In this document: in pieces, positions 39,798 to 49,618 of the stretch
Layout: the number at the start of each line of letters is the position of its first letter
Position numbering within the stretch: the stretch's first letter is position 1
Assembly (NCBI RefSeq): GCF_003057885.1
Contig: NZ_QAGK01000001.1
Coordinates: 62,001-126,000 of the forward strand
Length of the DNA: 64,000 bases
Direction of reading: 5' to 3'
Source: Oceaniglobus ichthyenteri
GTDB lineage: Bacteria > Pseudomonadota > Alphaproteobacteria > Rhodobacterales > Rhodobacteraceae
The notes under the pieces: generated by a model
Seen by the model: only the letters and a program-made list of their open reading frames with translations
What the model was told of the DNA's origin: nothing
Databases searched by the model: none
Translations under genes and position numbers: made by a program

Positions 39798-40715
39798 ATG
39801 CCCATCAAACTGCCCTCGGATTTGCCAGCTTTCACCGTGCTGAAAAACGAAGGCGTGATGGTGATGGACGATTCCGCCGCCGGGCGGCAGGATATTCGCC
39901 CACTCAGAATCGCTTTGCTGAACCTGATGCCGAAAAAGATTCAGACGGAAAATCAATTTGCCCGGTTGATCGGTGCCACGCCTTTGCAGATTGATCTGCA
40001 TCTGATCCGCATGTCCGAACACCAAACCAAAAACACCGCCGCCGCGCATATGGAAACGTTTTACCGCACGTTCCAGGAGATGAAGCACGAAAAGTTCGAC
40101 GGGCTGATCATCACCGGCGCGCCGATTGAACATCTGCCGTTTGATCAGGTCACCTATTGGGATGAACTGATCGAAGTGATGGAGTGGACCCAGACCAATG
40201 TGCATTCGACCTTTGGGGTTTGCTGGGGCGGCATGGCGATGATCAATTACTTTCACGGGGTCGAAAAACACATTCTGCCAAAGAAATCCTTTGGCTGTTT
40301 TCGGCAACGCAACATGGCGCCCACCTCGCCCTATCTGAACGGGTTTTCCGATGAATGCGTGATCCCGGTATCGCGCTGGACCGAAATGCGGCAAGATGAA
40401 ATTGATGCGGTTTCGGGTCTGCATACCCTGTTGGGCAGTGACACGACCGGCCCTTGTCTGGTCGAAGATCCGGCGCACCGGGCGCTGTATATCTTCAATC
40501 ATTTTGAATATGACAGCGATACGTTGAAACAGGAATACGACCGCGATATCGCAGACGGAACGCCAATCAATGTGCCTGATAATTATTATCCGGGGAACGA
40601 TCCGACGCAAAAGCCGTTGAACAGATGGAGAAGCCACGCGCATCTTCTTTACGGCAATTGGATCAACCAGATATATCAGACCACACCTTATGACATTTCC
40701 CAAATTGGCAGTTAG
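39798..40715 (+). CDS. metAA: Homoserine O-acetyltransferase, MetA family
   Basis: A 305-residue enzyme for the first committed step of methionine synthesis. The catalytic cysteine is Cys142 in FGVCWGGMA, and [17 protein letters not shown] is the family hallmark. Residue 111, which sets acyl-donor choice in this family, is Glu (GAPIE) where E. coli MetA has Gly. By published work on the Bacillus enzyme this predicts acetyl-CoA use over succinyl-CoA. AAAGGA precedes the start. Its last 26 bases overlap the next gene. Confidence 0.92.
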   Translation: MPIKLPSDLPAFTVLKNEGVMVMDDSAAGRQDIRPLRIALLNLMPKKIQTENQFARLIGATPLQIDLHLIRMSEHQTKNTAAAHMETFYRTFQEMKHEKFDGLIITGAPIEHLPFDQVTYWDELIEVMEWTQTNVHSTFGVCWGGMAMINYFHGVEKHILPKKSFGCFRQRNMAPTSPYLNGFSDECVIPVSRWTEMRQDEIDAVSGLHTLLGSDTTGPCLVEDPAHRALYIFNHFEYDSDTLKQEYDRDIADGTPINVPDNYYPGNDPTQKPLNRWRSHAHLLYGNWINQIYQTTPYDISQIGS

Positions 40716-41673
40716 CCTGATCTTTGCCACACTCGCCCTTGCCGGGTGTGGCATTCTTGTGGATGGACGGGCCGACAAACGCGAGGCATTGGCCGAGGCG
40801 GCCTTTCCCCCCGGGGGGCAATTTGTCATGGTCGATGGTCGGCGCGTGCACTATGTCACCGCCGGGCGCGGCCCCGATTTGGTGTTGTTGCACGGCGCCA
40901 GCGGCAACACCCGCGAATTTACCTTTCAATTTGTGGATAGGATCAAGGACCGGTATCGCGTTTGGGTGTTTGACCGCCCCGGCCTTGGCTATACCGACCG
41001 GATATCGGAAACCTTCGAAGGCCCCGCCAACACCAACGCCGAAAGCCCGGCGCAGCAGGCGGCATTTCTGAAAACTGCCGCTGATCAATTGGGGGTACAA
41101 AACCCTATCGTGCTGGGCCATTCCTATGGCGGTGCGGTGGCGTTGGCCTGGGGGTTGAACCATGATCCTGCCGCGCTTGTGGTTGTGTCGGCGGCATCAA
41201 ACCCGTGGCCCGGCAATCTGGGCCCGCTGTATGGTGTGGCCAGTTCGGCGATTGGTGGCGCGGGAATTGTACCGTTGATCACCGCGTTCACGCCCGAAAC
41301 AACGGTTGACGCCGCGATTTCCGGCGTGTTTGCCCCGCAAGAGCCGCCCAAAGGCTATGCCGATTATATCGGCCCTGCCCTGACCTTGCGGCGTGAAAGT
41401 TTTCGCGCCAATGCCCGACAGGTCAATTCGCTGCGCCCGCATGTGGTGGCAATGTCAAAATTATATGGCACTTTGGCGCTGCCGGTGGAAATCGTGCATG
41501 GCACAGCCGATGATGTTGTGCCGCTGCGCATTCATTCCGAACCCTTGTCGCGTCAGATCCCCAATGCCAACCTGACCCGGCTTGAGGGCATCGGCCACAT
41601 GCCCCACCACGTCGCACCGCAGGCAGTGGAAGACGCGATTGACCGGGCCGCAAAGCGTGCCGGATTGCGCTAA
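40690..41673 (+). CDS. Lipoprotein alpha/beta hydrolase
   Basis: A 327-residue hydrolase. The N-terminus is a lipoprotein signal with lipobox LALAGC (Cys20), so it should be anchored to a membrane facing the periplasm. The fold has [10 protein letters not shown]-like oxyanion sequence ([10 protein letters not shown]), nucleophile elbow GHSYGG, an acid in [10 protein letters not shown] and histidine in GIGHMPHH. Substrate unknown. The gene begins 26 bases inside the end of metA, an unusual overlap for a secreted hydrolase. Confidence 0.82.
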   Translation: MTFPKLAVSLIFATLALAGCGILVDGRADKREALAEAAFPPGGQFVMVDGRRVHYVTAGRGPDLVLLHGASGNTREFTFQFVDRIKDRYRVWVFDRPGLGYTDRISETFEGPANTNAESPAQQAAFLKTAADQLGVQNPIVLGHSYGGAVALAWGLNHDPAALVVVSAASNPWPGNLGPLYGVASSAIGGAGIVPLITAFTPETTVDAAISGVFAPQEPPKGYADYIGPALTLRRESFRANARQVNSLRPHVVAMSKLYGTLALPVEIVHGTADDVVPLRIHSEPLSRQIPNANLTRLEGIGHMPHHVAPQAVEDAIDRAAKRAGLR

Positions 41674-41720
41674 TGCGCCCAGCCCCCTAGGCTGGTTCAA
41701 CCACAGATCGGGAAATTGCA

Positions 41721-42599
41721 ATGACACTGCCTTTTGATGGCGCCATCAGCCGGTTTTATGAACATGACGCACCAAAATCCGTGCGCGACGCCATTCGTGA
41801 CCGCAGGAAAAAGGCAATTCTTGACCCCGAATATCCATATGCCGAACGTATGGAAAAAGACGATTACGAAGAAACCCTTGCCGCGCTGCAATTGAACCTT
41901 GTGCGCCTTCAGGCCGATGTAAAGGCAACCGGCAAACGGTTGGCCGTGGTGTTTGAGGGCCGCGATGCCGCGGGCAAGGGCGGTGCCATCGAACGGGTGC
42001 GCGAAAATCTCAACCCTCGTGTGGCACGTGTTGTCGCCCTTTCAAAACCGACCGAGCGGGAACAGGGCGAGTGGTATTTTCAACGCTATATCGATCACCT
42101 GCCCACTGCCGGTGAGATCGTTCTGTTTGACCGGTCGTGGTATAACCGTGGCGTGGTGGAACACGTGTTTGGCTTTTGCACCCACGAACAGCGTGAAAAA
42201 TTCTTCCAGCAGGTCACCGAATTTGAACATATGCTGGTCAATGATGGCATCGTATTGGTAAAGCTGTGGCTGAACGTCGGGCGCGCCGAACAGTTGCGCC
42301 GGTTTCTCAAACGTGAACGTGACCCGTTGAAACAATGGAAACTGTCGTGGATCGATGTCGAAGGGTTGAAACGTTGGGATGCCTATTCCGATGCGATCCG
42401 CGAAACCCTGAACCGCAGTCATTCCAGCCATGCACCCTGGACCGTCATTCGCGCCGATGACAAGAAACGCGCCCGCCTGGCCAGCATCAAGACCATATTG
42501 CAAAATATTGAATTTGAGGGGAAATCCGAACATCTGGCCGCCCCCGACCCGAAAATCATCAAAGGCCCCGACACATGGTCAAACGCGCGCGATGTCTAA
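41721..42599 (+). CDS. ppk2: Polyphosphate kinase 2
   Basis: A 292-residue class I PPK2 that transfers phosphate between polyphosphate and nucleoside diphosphates. Walker A is [13 protein letters not shown], Walker B is [20 protein letters not shown], and the lid region has [16 protein letters not shown] and the [14 protein letters not shown] end. It is about the usual length. The final codons overlap the TetR gene by 8 bases. No exopolyphosphatase is nearby. Confidence 0.93.
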   Translation: MTLPFDGAISRFYEHDAPKSVRDAIRDRRKKAILDPEYPYAERMEKDDYEETLAALQLNLVRLQADVKATGKRLAVVFEGRDAAGKGGAIERVRENLNPRVARVVALSKPTEREQGEWYFQRYIDHLPTAGEIVLFDRSWYNRGVVEHVFGFCTHEQREKFFQQVTEFEHMLVNDGIVLVKLWLNVGRAEQLRRFLKRERDPLKQWKLSWIDVEGLKRWDAYSDAIRETLNRSHSSHAPWTVIRADDKKRARLASIKTILQNIEFEGKSEHLAAPDPKIIKGPDTWSNARDV

Positions 42600-43209
42600 G
42601 CGGGGCTATCACCATGGCAATCTGCGTCAGGCTCTTGTGGATGGCGCGATTGCCCTGATCCGTGATCGCGGGCCGACCGGTTTCACCCTGTCCGAGGCGG
42701 CCAAACAGGCCGGCGTGACGCCTGCCGCCGTCTATCGCCATTTTGAGGGCCGCGAAGATCTGATCGCCGAGGTCGCGCAGCAAGGGTATGAGATTTTCGC
42801 CGATCTGATGGCCTTTGCCTATGACAGCGGGCAACCTTCGGATCTGGCCAGTTTTGAGGCAACAGGCCGTGCCTATCTGGCCTTTGCGCGCAAATATCCG
42901 GGGCATTATGTGGCGATGTTTGAATCGGGCATTTCAATCAACCGAACACCCGATCTGGCCCGCGTTGCACACCGCGCCCACAGCGTGTTTGAAAAAGCGG
43001 CGATAAAACTGTCAGAACATATCCCGCCCGAAAAACGCCCCCCCCCGCAAATGTTCAGCGCGCATATCTGGGCCTTGTCCCATGGCGTTGTCGAACTATT
43101 TGCACGGGGAAGTCCGGGCACCCAATCGCCCTTTCCCCCCGAAGACCTTTTGGAAACCGGCATCGGGATCTATCTGCGCGGTCTGGGGTTGATTGCGCAG
43201 GATCGTTAA
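42592..43209 (+). CDS. TetR family transcriptional regulator with WHG-type C-terminal domain
   Basis: A 205-residue repressor-type protein. The N-terminal helix-turn-helix reads [27 protein letters not shown] (about residues 28-54), typical of TetR. The C-terminal ligand domain contains [16 protein letters not shown], matching the WHG subgroup. The ATG at 42592 lies inside the end of ppk2 (8-base overlap). It precedes an RND efflux operon on the same strand by 174 bases, so efflux control is the best guess; it could also act on ppk2. Confidence 0.85.
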   Translation: MSKRGYHHGNLRQALVDGAIALIRDRGPTGFTLSEAAKQAGVTPAAVYRHFEGREDLIAEVAQQGYEIFADLMAFAYDSGQPSDLASFEATGRAYLAFARKYPGHYVAMFESGISINRTPDLARVAHRAHSVFEKAAIKLSEHIPPEKRPPPQMFSAHIWALSHGVVELFARGSPGTQSPFPPEDLLETGIGIYLRGLGLIAQDR

Positions 43210-43258
43210 ATTCATGCCGAAAATTCAAAACTCGTTTACTTTAATGGCGTTTAACAAA

Positions 43259-43290
43259 AACAACTGCGCGATATATAGCTCTGAGTTGTT
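43259..43290 (+). promoter_or_regulatory. Candidate operator upstream of the RND operon
   Basis: A perfect 7-base inverted repeat AACAACT / AGTTGTT is spaced by 18 bases that include ATATATA. It lies between the TetR gene and the RND adaptor gene, about 95 bases before the adaptor start, a position suited to a repressor site over a promoter. No binding consensus is known for this protein, so this is inference. Confidence 0.3.
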
Positions 43291-43383
43291 GGGTACCTTG
43301 GCAGGCCCAAAGGATTTCCCATTCGACCATGCCGCGCAAAATAAAACCGGGTCACTGGCCCGATGACCCAAAGGATCAATCCG

Positions 43384-44535
43384 ATGACGCAAGACCCGCC
43401 AGTGACACAGGAAAGCACCGAAATACCAACGGATCGCGCGCAGGATCTTACGTTTGAGGCCGATCCAGGGGCCAAACGATCCACCTTGATTGCGGCGGTT
43501 CTGGTTGTGGCTTTGGTTGGATGGATGGGCAGCGGATTCATATTTCCGTCAGAAAACGGCGAACCGACCACCGCGCGCGCCGAACCAAAACCGGTTTCCG
43601 TGGCTGTAACCGCGTCACAGGCCGAAACCGTGACCCAGTTTTATCAGGCCGAAGGTCAGGCGCTGCCGGATCGTGATACGATGATGCGGGCCGAAACCTC
43701 GGGCGATATTCGCCAAGTGCTGGTGCGCAAAGGGCAGGATGTTGAGGCAGAAGCCGTGATCGCGCGGTTCGATCCGACCAACAACATCGCCGATGCCAAC
43801 CGCGCCAAAGAAGAACTGGCGCGCGCGCAACGCGAATTTGACAATGCCGAACAATTGCTCGACCGCGGCGTGGCCACTGCCGACCGCGTATCACAGGCGC
43901 GCGCCGCCCTGGCCACGGCACAGGCGCAGGTCACGGCGACAGAACAGGCCGCCAGGGCACTGATCATCACCGCCCCGTTCGCCGGGCGCATCGAAACGCT
44001 GGATCTGGACGAGGGTGAATTTGTATCGGCCGGCACCGAAGTGGGCCGTTTGGTTGATATCACCCCCCTGACCGTGGCCATTCAGGTGCCGCAACAATCC
44101 CTCACCCGGATCAAGGTGGGCCAACCGGCCGATGTAAAATTCATCACGGGCGAAACGCGCAAAGGCACGGTGGCATTTGTGGGCACATCCGCCGCATCCG
44201 AAACCCGTACCTTTCTGGCCGAAATCGAGGTCGACAATGACGATGGCGCGATCCCTGCCGGGATTTCGGCCCAGATCGTCATTCCCACGGGCGAAGTCAC
44301 GGCGCATTTCCTGTCGCCCTCCATTGTGTCGCTGAACAGCGATGGCGCGCTGGGGGTAAAAACCGTCAACGCCGACAATGTGGTTGAATTTTTCCCGATC
44401 GAAGTGGTCAAGGCGCAGATTGATGGCATCTGGGTCACCGGCCTGCCCGACAGGGTTGATGTTATTTCGGTGGGTCAGGGATATGTGAACGCAGGCGAAA
44501 CCGTCGCGCCCAGCATGGCCGAGGTGGCCCAATGA
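43384..44535 (+). CDS. RND efflux periplasmic adaptor subunit
   Basis: A 383-residue membrane-fusion protein linking an inner-membrane RND pump to the outer-membrane channel. A single membrane anchor (about residues 37-53) follows a polar cytoplasmic tail. Then come a lipoyl half-motif (GDIRQVLVRKGQDVEAEAVIARF), a coiled-coil hairpin (about 125-190, Ala/Glu/Gln-rich) and the second lipoyl half (APFAGRIETLDLDEGEFV). AAAGGA before ATG 43384 is better placed than anything before the in-frame ATG at 43363. It overlaps the pump gene by 4 bases. Confidence 0.88.
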   Translation: MTQDPPVTQESTEIPTDRAQDLTFEADPGAKRSTLIAAVLVVALVGWMGSGFIFPSENGEPTTARAEPKPVSVAVTASQAETVTQFYQAEGQALPDRDTMMRAETSGDIRQVLVRKGQDVEAEAVIARFDPTNNIADANRAKEELARAQREFDNAEQLLDRGVATADRVSQARAALATAQAQVTATEQAARALIITAPFAGRIETLDLDEGEFVSAGTEVGRLVDITPLTVAIQVPQQSLTRIKVGQPADVKFITGETRKGTVAFVGTSAASETRTFLAEIEVDNDDGAIPAGISAQIVIPTGEVTAHFLSPSIVSLNSDGALGVKTVNADNVVEFFPIEVVKAQIDGIWVTGLPDRVDVISVGQGYVNAGETVAPSMAEVAQ

Positions 44536-47500
44536 ACGGCATCATCGACGCTGCATTTTCGCGCAGCCGGGTTGTGATCATGGTGCTGTTGCTGGTTCTG
44601 GGCGTCGGCGCTTATGCCTATACCTCGATCCCAAAGGAATCGACGCCGGAAATTCCGCTGCCGTTCTTTTACATTTCAACCGGGCTGGACGGGATCAGCC
44701 CGTCAGACGCCGAACGCCTGCTGTTAGAGCCGCTGGAAACCGAATTCGCCTCAATTGCGGGATTGGACAGCCTGAAATCCGATGCCTCGGAAGGGTTTGC
44801 CAGCCTGCAATTGGAATTCATGCCCGGTTTTGACAGCCAACAGGCGCTGGACAAGGTGCGCGAAGCGGCGGACCGCGCCGAACGTGATTTGCCCGACGAT
44901 GCCTATGACGTCACCATCACCGAAATCAACACGGCCCTGTTTCCCATTGTCACCGCGATCCTGTCGGGCCCTGTGCCCGAACGCACGCTGAACGATCTGG
45001 CCGACCGGATGCAGGATGAAATCGAAGGGCTTGAAGGCGTTCTTGAAGTCGATATCGGCGGGCAACGGTTTGAGTTTCTCGAAGTTCTGATCGATCCGAC
45101 CGTGTTTCAAACCTATAATCTGTCGTTTGATGAACTGATCGGTCAGATTCAGCGCAACAACCGGTTGATCGCCGCCGGTGCGATTGAAACCGGATCAGGG
45201 CGGATCGTTCTGAAGGTGCCCGGCCTGATCGAAGACATGGCCGATGTGATGGCGATGCCGGTCAAGGTGCGCGGCAATGCCGTTGTCACATTTGGCGATG
45301 TCGCCACGATCCGGCGCACATTCGAAGACCCGGATTCCTTTGCGCGGATCAACGGCCAACCGGCGCTGGCGCTGGAGGTCAAGAAAAGATCAGGCGCAAA
45401 TATCATCGAAACCGTCGCCGCCGTGAAGGAACGGATTGAACAATTGCGCGTCGATTGGCCCGATAATGTGGAAATCACGTACCTTCAGGATCAAAGTGAA
45501 CAGGTGAAAACCTTTCTCAGCGATCTTGAGGCCAATGTGATGGCCGCCGTGATCCTGGTGATGATCGTGATCATCTTTGCCCTTGGGCTGCGGGCCGGCG
45601 TTCTGGTTGGCCTGTCTATTCCCGGTGCATTTCTGACCGGTGTGATCGCCCTGTGGGCGATGGATTATACGATGAATATCATCGTGCTGTTTTCGCTGAT
45701 CCTGGTGGTGGGAATGTTGGTGGACGGGGCAATTGTGACCACCGAACTGGCCGACCGAAAACTGCAAGAAGGCGTCGCCCCGAAAGAGGCATATGCGCAG
45801 GCGGCCAAACGCATGGCCTGGCCGATCATCGCGTCCACCGCAACAACGCTCAGCGTGTTTTTTCCGCTGCTGTTCTGGTCGGGGATGGTAGGGGAATTCA
45901 TGAAATTCCTGCCGATTACGGTGATTTTGACGCTCACGGCATCTTTGTTCATGGCGCTGATCTTCATTCCTGTTGTGGGCGGTCTGATCGGCAAACGCCA
46001 ACCCCAGACCGAAAAATCCAAGGCCGCGCTGCATGCCGCCGAATTTGGCGATCCGCGTGATATGGGCGGGCTGACCGGCATGTATGTACGGCTGTTGGAA
46101 TGGGCGATATTGCGCCCCGCAACCACGGTTTTGTTGGCTGTGGCGCTGTTGTTGGGCGGTTTTGGCTTATATGGTCAATTTGGCAAGGGCATCACATTCT
46201 TCCCCTCGGTTGAACCGGAATTCATGCAGGTTCAGGTGCGCGCGCGCGATAATTTCTCGATTTTCGAACGCGATGCTTTGGTGCGCGCGGTGGAACAGCG
46301 GCTGTTGGGCTATGACGAAATCGCCAGTATCTATGCCCGCTCAACCATGAGTGCGGGGCGCGGTGACGAAGAAACCATCGGCACCTTGCAGTTGGAGCTG
46401 ACCGATTGGGACACCCGGCGCACCGCCGCCGAAATCGGCATTGAGATCCGGCAAAGCGTGTCAGACATTGCCGGCATCGATGTTCAGGTGCAAACCGAAA
46501 GCGGCGGCCCGTCATCGGGCAAACCTGTCAACCTGAGGCTGACCGGCGGCACCCCCGAGGCGCAAATCACCGCCGTGGCGCAGATTCGCGAAATGATGGA
46601 CCAAATCGGCGGTTTTACCGATACAACCGATACCCGCCCCGTTCCCGGTGTCGAAGTTTCGATTCTCGTGAACCGGGCAGAGGCCGCAAGATATGGCGCC
46701 GATGTCAGCCTACTTGGCCAGGCGGTGCAATTGCTGACCCAAGGCATTACCGTCGCCGATTATCGACCCGGAGACATTGACGGAACGCTGGATATTCGCG
46801 TGCGCTTTCCCCGGCAGGAACGCACGTTGGCGGAATTGGCGGCATTGCGCGTGCCCACGGCAACCGGGCTTGTTCCGATATCGAATTTCGTCACGTTCGA
46901 GCCGACCGAACGTACCGGCGTGATCCGCCGAATTGATGAAAAACGGGTGATGACGATTGAATCCAACGTGGCCCCCGATGTTTTGGTCAACGATCAGGTT
47001 GTCGCCCTGACGGCGGCGTTGGAATCGGCCGAATTGCCCGATGGCGTTAACTTCAGTTTCGCGGGCGAAGCGGCAGATCAACAAGACAGCATGGTGTTTC
47101 TGATCGGTGCATTCATCAGCGCAATTTTTCTGATGTTCATGATCCTTGTTCTGCAATTCAACAGCTTTTATCAGGCGTTCATCGTGATGAGCGCGATCGT
47201 CTTTTCCATCGCCGGGGTTTTGTTGGGGCTGGTGGTTACGGGGCGGCCATTCGGGATTGTAATGGGCGGGATTGGGGTTATCGCGCTGGCCGGGATCGTG
47301 GTGAACAACAACATCGTGTTGATCGACACATTCAACGATCTCAAGAAAATCGGCCAATCCCCGTTAGAGGCGGCATTGCGCACCGGAGCACAGCGTTTGC
47401 GCCCCGTGATCCTGACCTCGGTCACAACGGCGCTGGGGCTGATGCCGATGGTGATTGGGCTTAACCTAAACTTTTTCACCCGCGATATCGTCTACGGGGC

Positions 47501-47654
47501 CCCGTCGACCCAATGGTGGACCGAACTTTCGTCGGCCATCGCCGGGGGTTTGGTGATTGCCACGCTTCTGACTTTGGTTGTCACCCCAGCGATGTTGATG
47601 TTGGGCGAACGCAAGCGGCACAAGCCATCAAAACAAACGGCAGTGGTCGCATGA
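44532..47654 (+). CDS. RND efflux permease (HAE-type)
   Basis: A 1040-residue twelve-helix proton-driven pump. It begins with the usual first helix (SRVVIMVLLLVLGVGAY) and the IPKESTPEI motif. Two large periplasmic loops follow helices 1 and 7. Where AcrB has the paired proton-relay aspartates in helix 4, this protein reads VVGMLVDGAIV with Asp398-Gly399, so only one acid remains, as in some subgroups of the family. Helix 10-11 motifs (GIVVNNNIVLIDTFN) are intact. No TolC-type gene is adjacent. Confidence 0.9.
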   Translation: MNGIIDAAFSRSRVVIMVLLLVLGVGAYAYTSIPKESTPEIPLPFFYISTGLDGISPSDAERLLLEPLETEFASIAGLDSLKSDASEGFASLQLEFMPGFDSQQALDKVREAADRAERDLPDDAYDVTITEINTALFPIVTAILSGPVPERTLNDLADRMQDEIEGLEGVLEVDIGGQRFEFLEVLIDPTVFQTYNLSFDELIGQIQRNNRLIAAGAIETGSGRIVLKVPGLIEDMADVMAMPVKVRGNAVVTFGDVATIRRTFEDPDSFARINGQPALALEVKKRSGANIIETVAAVKERIEQLRVDWPDNVEITYLQDQSEQVKTFLSDLEANVMAAVILVMIVIIFALGLRAGVLVGLSIPGAFLTGVIALWAMDYTMNIIVLFSLILVVGMLVDGAIVTTELADRKLQEGVAPKEAYAQAAKRMAWPIIASTATTLSVFFPLLFWSGMVGEFMKFLPITVILTLTASLFMALIFIPVVGGLIGKRQPQTEKSKAALHAAEFGDPRDMGGLTGMYVRLLEWAILRPATTVLLAVALLLGGFGLYGQFGKGITFFPSVEPEFMQVQVRARDNFSIFERDALVRAVEQRLLGYDEIASIYARSTMSAGRGDEETIGTLQLELTDWDTRRTAAEIGIEIRQSVSDIAGIDVQVQTESGGPSSGKPVNLRLTGGTPEAQITAVAQIREMMDQIGGFTDTTDTRPVPGVEVSILVNRAEAARYGADVSLLGQAVQLLTQGITVADYRPGDIDGTLDIRVRFPRQERTLAELAALRVPTATGLVPISNFVTFEPTERTGVIRRIDEKRVMTIESNVAPDVLVNDQVVALTAALESAELPDGVNFSFAGEAADQQDSMVFLIGAFISAIFLMFMILVLQFNSFYQAFIVMSAIVFSIAGVLLGLVVTGRPFGIVMGGIGVIALAGIVVNNNIVLIDTFNDLKKIGQSPLEAALRTGAQRLRPVILTSVTTALGLMPMVIGLNLNFFTRDIVYGAPSTQWWTELSSAIAGGLVIATLLTLVVTPAMLMLGERKRHKPSKQTAVVA

Positions 47655-47750
47655 TCCGCCGCTTGCGCCCCTGCGGGATCGACAGTTAAGGTTGTTACAC
47701 ACTTGGGCCGTCCTGTTTGACAATGGGATACCCCCACAAGGAGAAACCGG

Positions 47751-48668
47751 ATGTCAAAACCTATTGTGATCCTCGGGGTATTTGTGGCTGATGCCAGTTT
47801 CCGCGCTGACCGTCAGCCGGAAATGGGCGAAACCATCCTTGGCAAAAGCTTTGCCTTGGGCCCGGGCGGCAAAGGCAGCAATCAGGCGGTGGCAGCGGCG
47901 CGCGTCGGGGGGGATGTGCATTTCATCACCCGATTGGGCCAGGATACGTTTGGAGATATGGCGCTGGATTTATGGCGCGATGCGGGGGTTAACCCGGCGA
48001 TTACCCGGCACGGCGATAATTACACCGGTGCGGCCTATATCTTTTTGGATGCGGCGACGGGCGACAATGCAATCATAATCTGCCCCGGTGTCGCGGGTAC
48101 GATTACGGCCGATGATCTGATTGCGCAATCCGACCTGATAAAAGGCGCGGGCGTATTCATGACCCAACTGGAATCGCCCGTTCCCGCAGCGCGCGCCGGG
48201 CTGCAAATCGCCCGCGATGCCGGGGTGACGACAATTCTCAATCCGGCGCCAGCGGCAGATCTTGACGATGGGCTGTTGGCCTTGTGTGACTGGATCACTC
48301 CCAATGAATCCGAGGCCGAAGGACTGACCGGTGTGCCCGTGCATAACGCCGAGGATGCGGGGCGCGCCGCCGAGGCATTATTGGCCCGCGGCGTGGGCAG
48401 TGTGATCATCACTTTGGGCGCGCAGGGCGTTTTGGTGTGTCACGACGGGGTGCATACCGTGGTGCCGGCACTGTCGCCCGGTCCGGTTGTGGAAACCACG
48501 GGCGCGGGCGATGCGTTCAACGGTGCCTTTGCCACGGCACTGGCGCGCGGCGATGATCCGATTGCCGCGGCGCGATTTGGCTGTGCGGTCGCCGGAATTT
48601 CGGTCACCCGCGCCGGGGCGGCGGCGTCAATGCCCACCTTGGCCGAGGTTACAGACCTGTTGGCGTGA
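47751..48668 (+). CDS. rbsK: Ribokinase
   Basis: A 305-residue PfkB-family sugar kinase. The N-terminal signature is GPGGKGSNQAVAAARVGGDVHFI and the C-terminal one ETTGAGDAFNGAFATALARG, whose aspartate is the catalytic base. NPAPAADLDDGLL and ITPNESEAEGLTG are ribokinase-type segments. It phosphorylates ribose to ribose 5-phosphate for nucleotide synthesis or catabolism. AAGGAG precedes the ATG. No ribose transporter is nearby, so it may serve nucleoside salvage. Confidence 0.87.
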   Translation: MSKPIVILGVFVADASFRADRQPEMGETILGKSFALGPGGKGSNQAVAAARVGGDVHFITRLGQDTFGDMALDLWRDAGVNPAITRHGDNYTGAAYIFLDAATGDNAIIICPGVAGTITADDLIAQSDLIKGAGVFMTQLESPVPAARAGLQIARDAGVTTILNPAPAADLDDGLLALCDWITPNESEAEGLTGVPVHNAEDAGRAAEALLARGVGSVIITLGAQGVLVCHDGVHTVVPALSPGPVVETTGAGDAFNGAFATALARGDDPIAAARFGCAVAGISVTRAGAAASMPTLAEVTDLLA

Positions 48669-48737
48669 TCCGGGTGCAATCTGACGCAGTTCTGACATCA
48701 GGCACGACAGCCAATAGATCAACGAGGTACGAGTTTT

Positions 48738-49616
48738 ATGGACGTCGCTTTTCATCTGGGCGCGCATTGCACCGATAGTGAGCGGCTGTTGCGTTCACTG
48801 CTGCGCAATCGTGAGCCGCTTTCGGATCTGGGCGTATCGGTGCCCGGCCCCGGGCGGTATCGCGATGTTTTGCGCGATGTGATGACCAAACTGCGCGGTG
48901 ATGTGGCCAGCCAGGATACCCGCGACGTGGTTCTTGAAACCGTGCTTGAGCGGGACGAACCGGACCGGTTGATCCTGTCAAACCCCAACTTCATCTCGCG
49001 CCCGGTGATGAGCCTGCAAGGCGATCAGTTGTATCCCAAAGCGTTCAAGGTGGCCTGGCTGCGCAACATATTCCCCGACAGCCCTGTCGCGCTGTACCTG
49101 GCGGTGCGCAATCCAGCCACTTTCGTGCCGGCCCTGTTGGGACTGTTGAAAGACGATAACGCAGATCGCGCCGCCCTGCTTTCTGGGCTCAATCCCTTGG
49201 CGCTGCGCTGGTCGCGCACCGTGGCCGATATTCAGGCCGCCTGCCCCGATTGCCCGATTACGGTTTGGTGCCACGAGGATTCGCCGCTGTTGTGGGGCGA
49301 AATCATGCGCACGCTGGCCGGGGTTGGCGAAGATGCGGGATTATACGGCGGATTTGATCTGGTGCGTGAGATTATTCAGCCTGAGGGTCTGAAAAAGCTG
49401 CGCGCCTATACCAAGGCGCATCCGCCCGCCAATGACGGCATCCGGCGCAAGATCGTGGGTGCCTTTCTGGATAAATTCGCCATCGAAGACGAAATCGACG
49501 ATGTGCTTGATGTACCGGGTTGGACCCCCGATCTGGTGTCCCAAATGACCGAAGCCTATGAACACGATCTGGACGTGATCGAGGCAATGCCCGGCGTGCG
49601 CCTTTTGATTCCGTAG
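48738..49616 (+). CDS. Divergent sulfotransferase-like protein
   Basis: A 292-residue soluble protein. It opens with VAFHLGAHCTDSERLLRSL and then GVSVPGPGRYR. These line up with the start of bacterial sulfotransferase-like proteins, which usually read HLGAHRTATT and then GP-R, but the phosphate-binding threonines are replaced here by Cys-Thr-Asp-Ser. Later FPDSPVALYLAVRNPATFVPALL resembles the family's 3'-phosphate-binding R-x-P region. Activity is uncertain. It follows ribokinase by 69 bases and its stop is two bases from the stop of the convergent patatin gene. Confidence 0.5.
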   Translation: MDVAFHLGAHCTDSERLLRSLLRNREPLSDLGVSVPGPGRYRDVLRDVMTKLRGDVASQDTRDVVLETVLERDEPDRLILSNPNFISRPVMSLQGDQLYPKAFKVAWLRNIFPDSPVALYLAVRNPATFVPALLGLLKDDNADRAALLSGLNPLALRWSRTVADIQAACPDCPITVWCHEDSPLLWGEIMRTLAGVGEDAGLYGGFDLVREIIQPEGLKKLRAYTKAHPPANDGIRRKIVGAFLDKFAIEDEIDDVLDVPGWTPDLVSQMTEAYEHDLDVIEAMPGVRLLIP

Positions 49617-49618
49617 GA

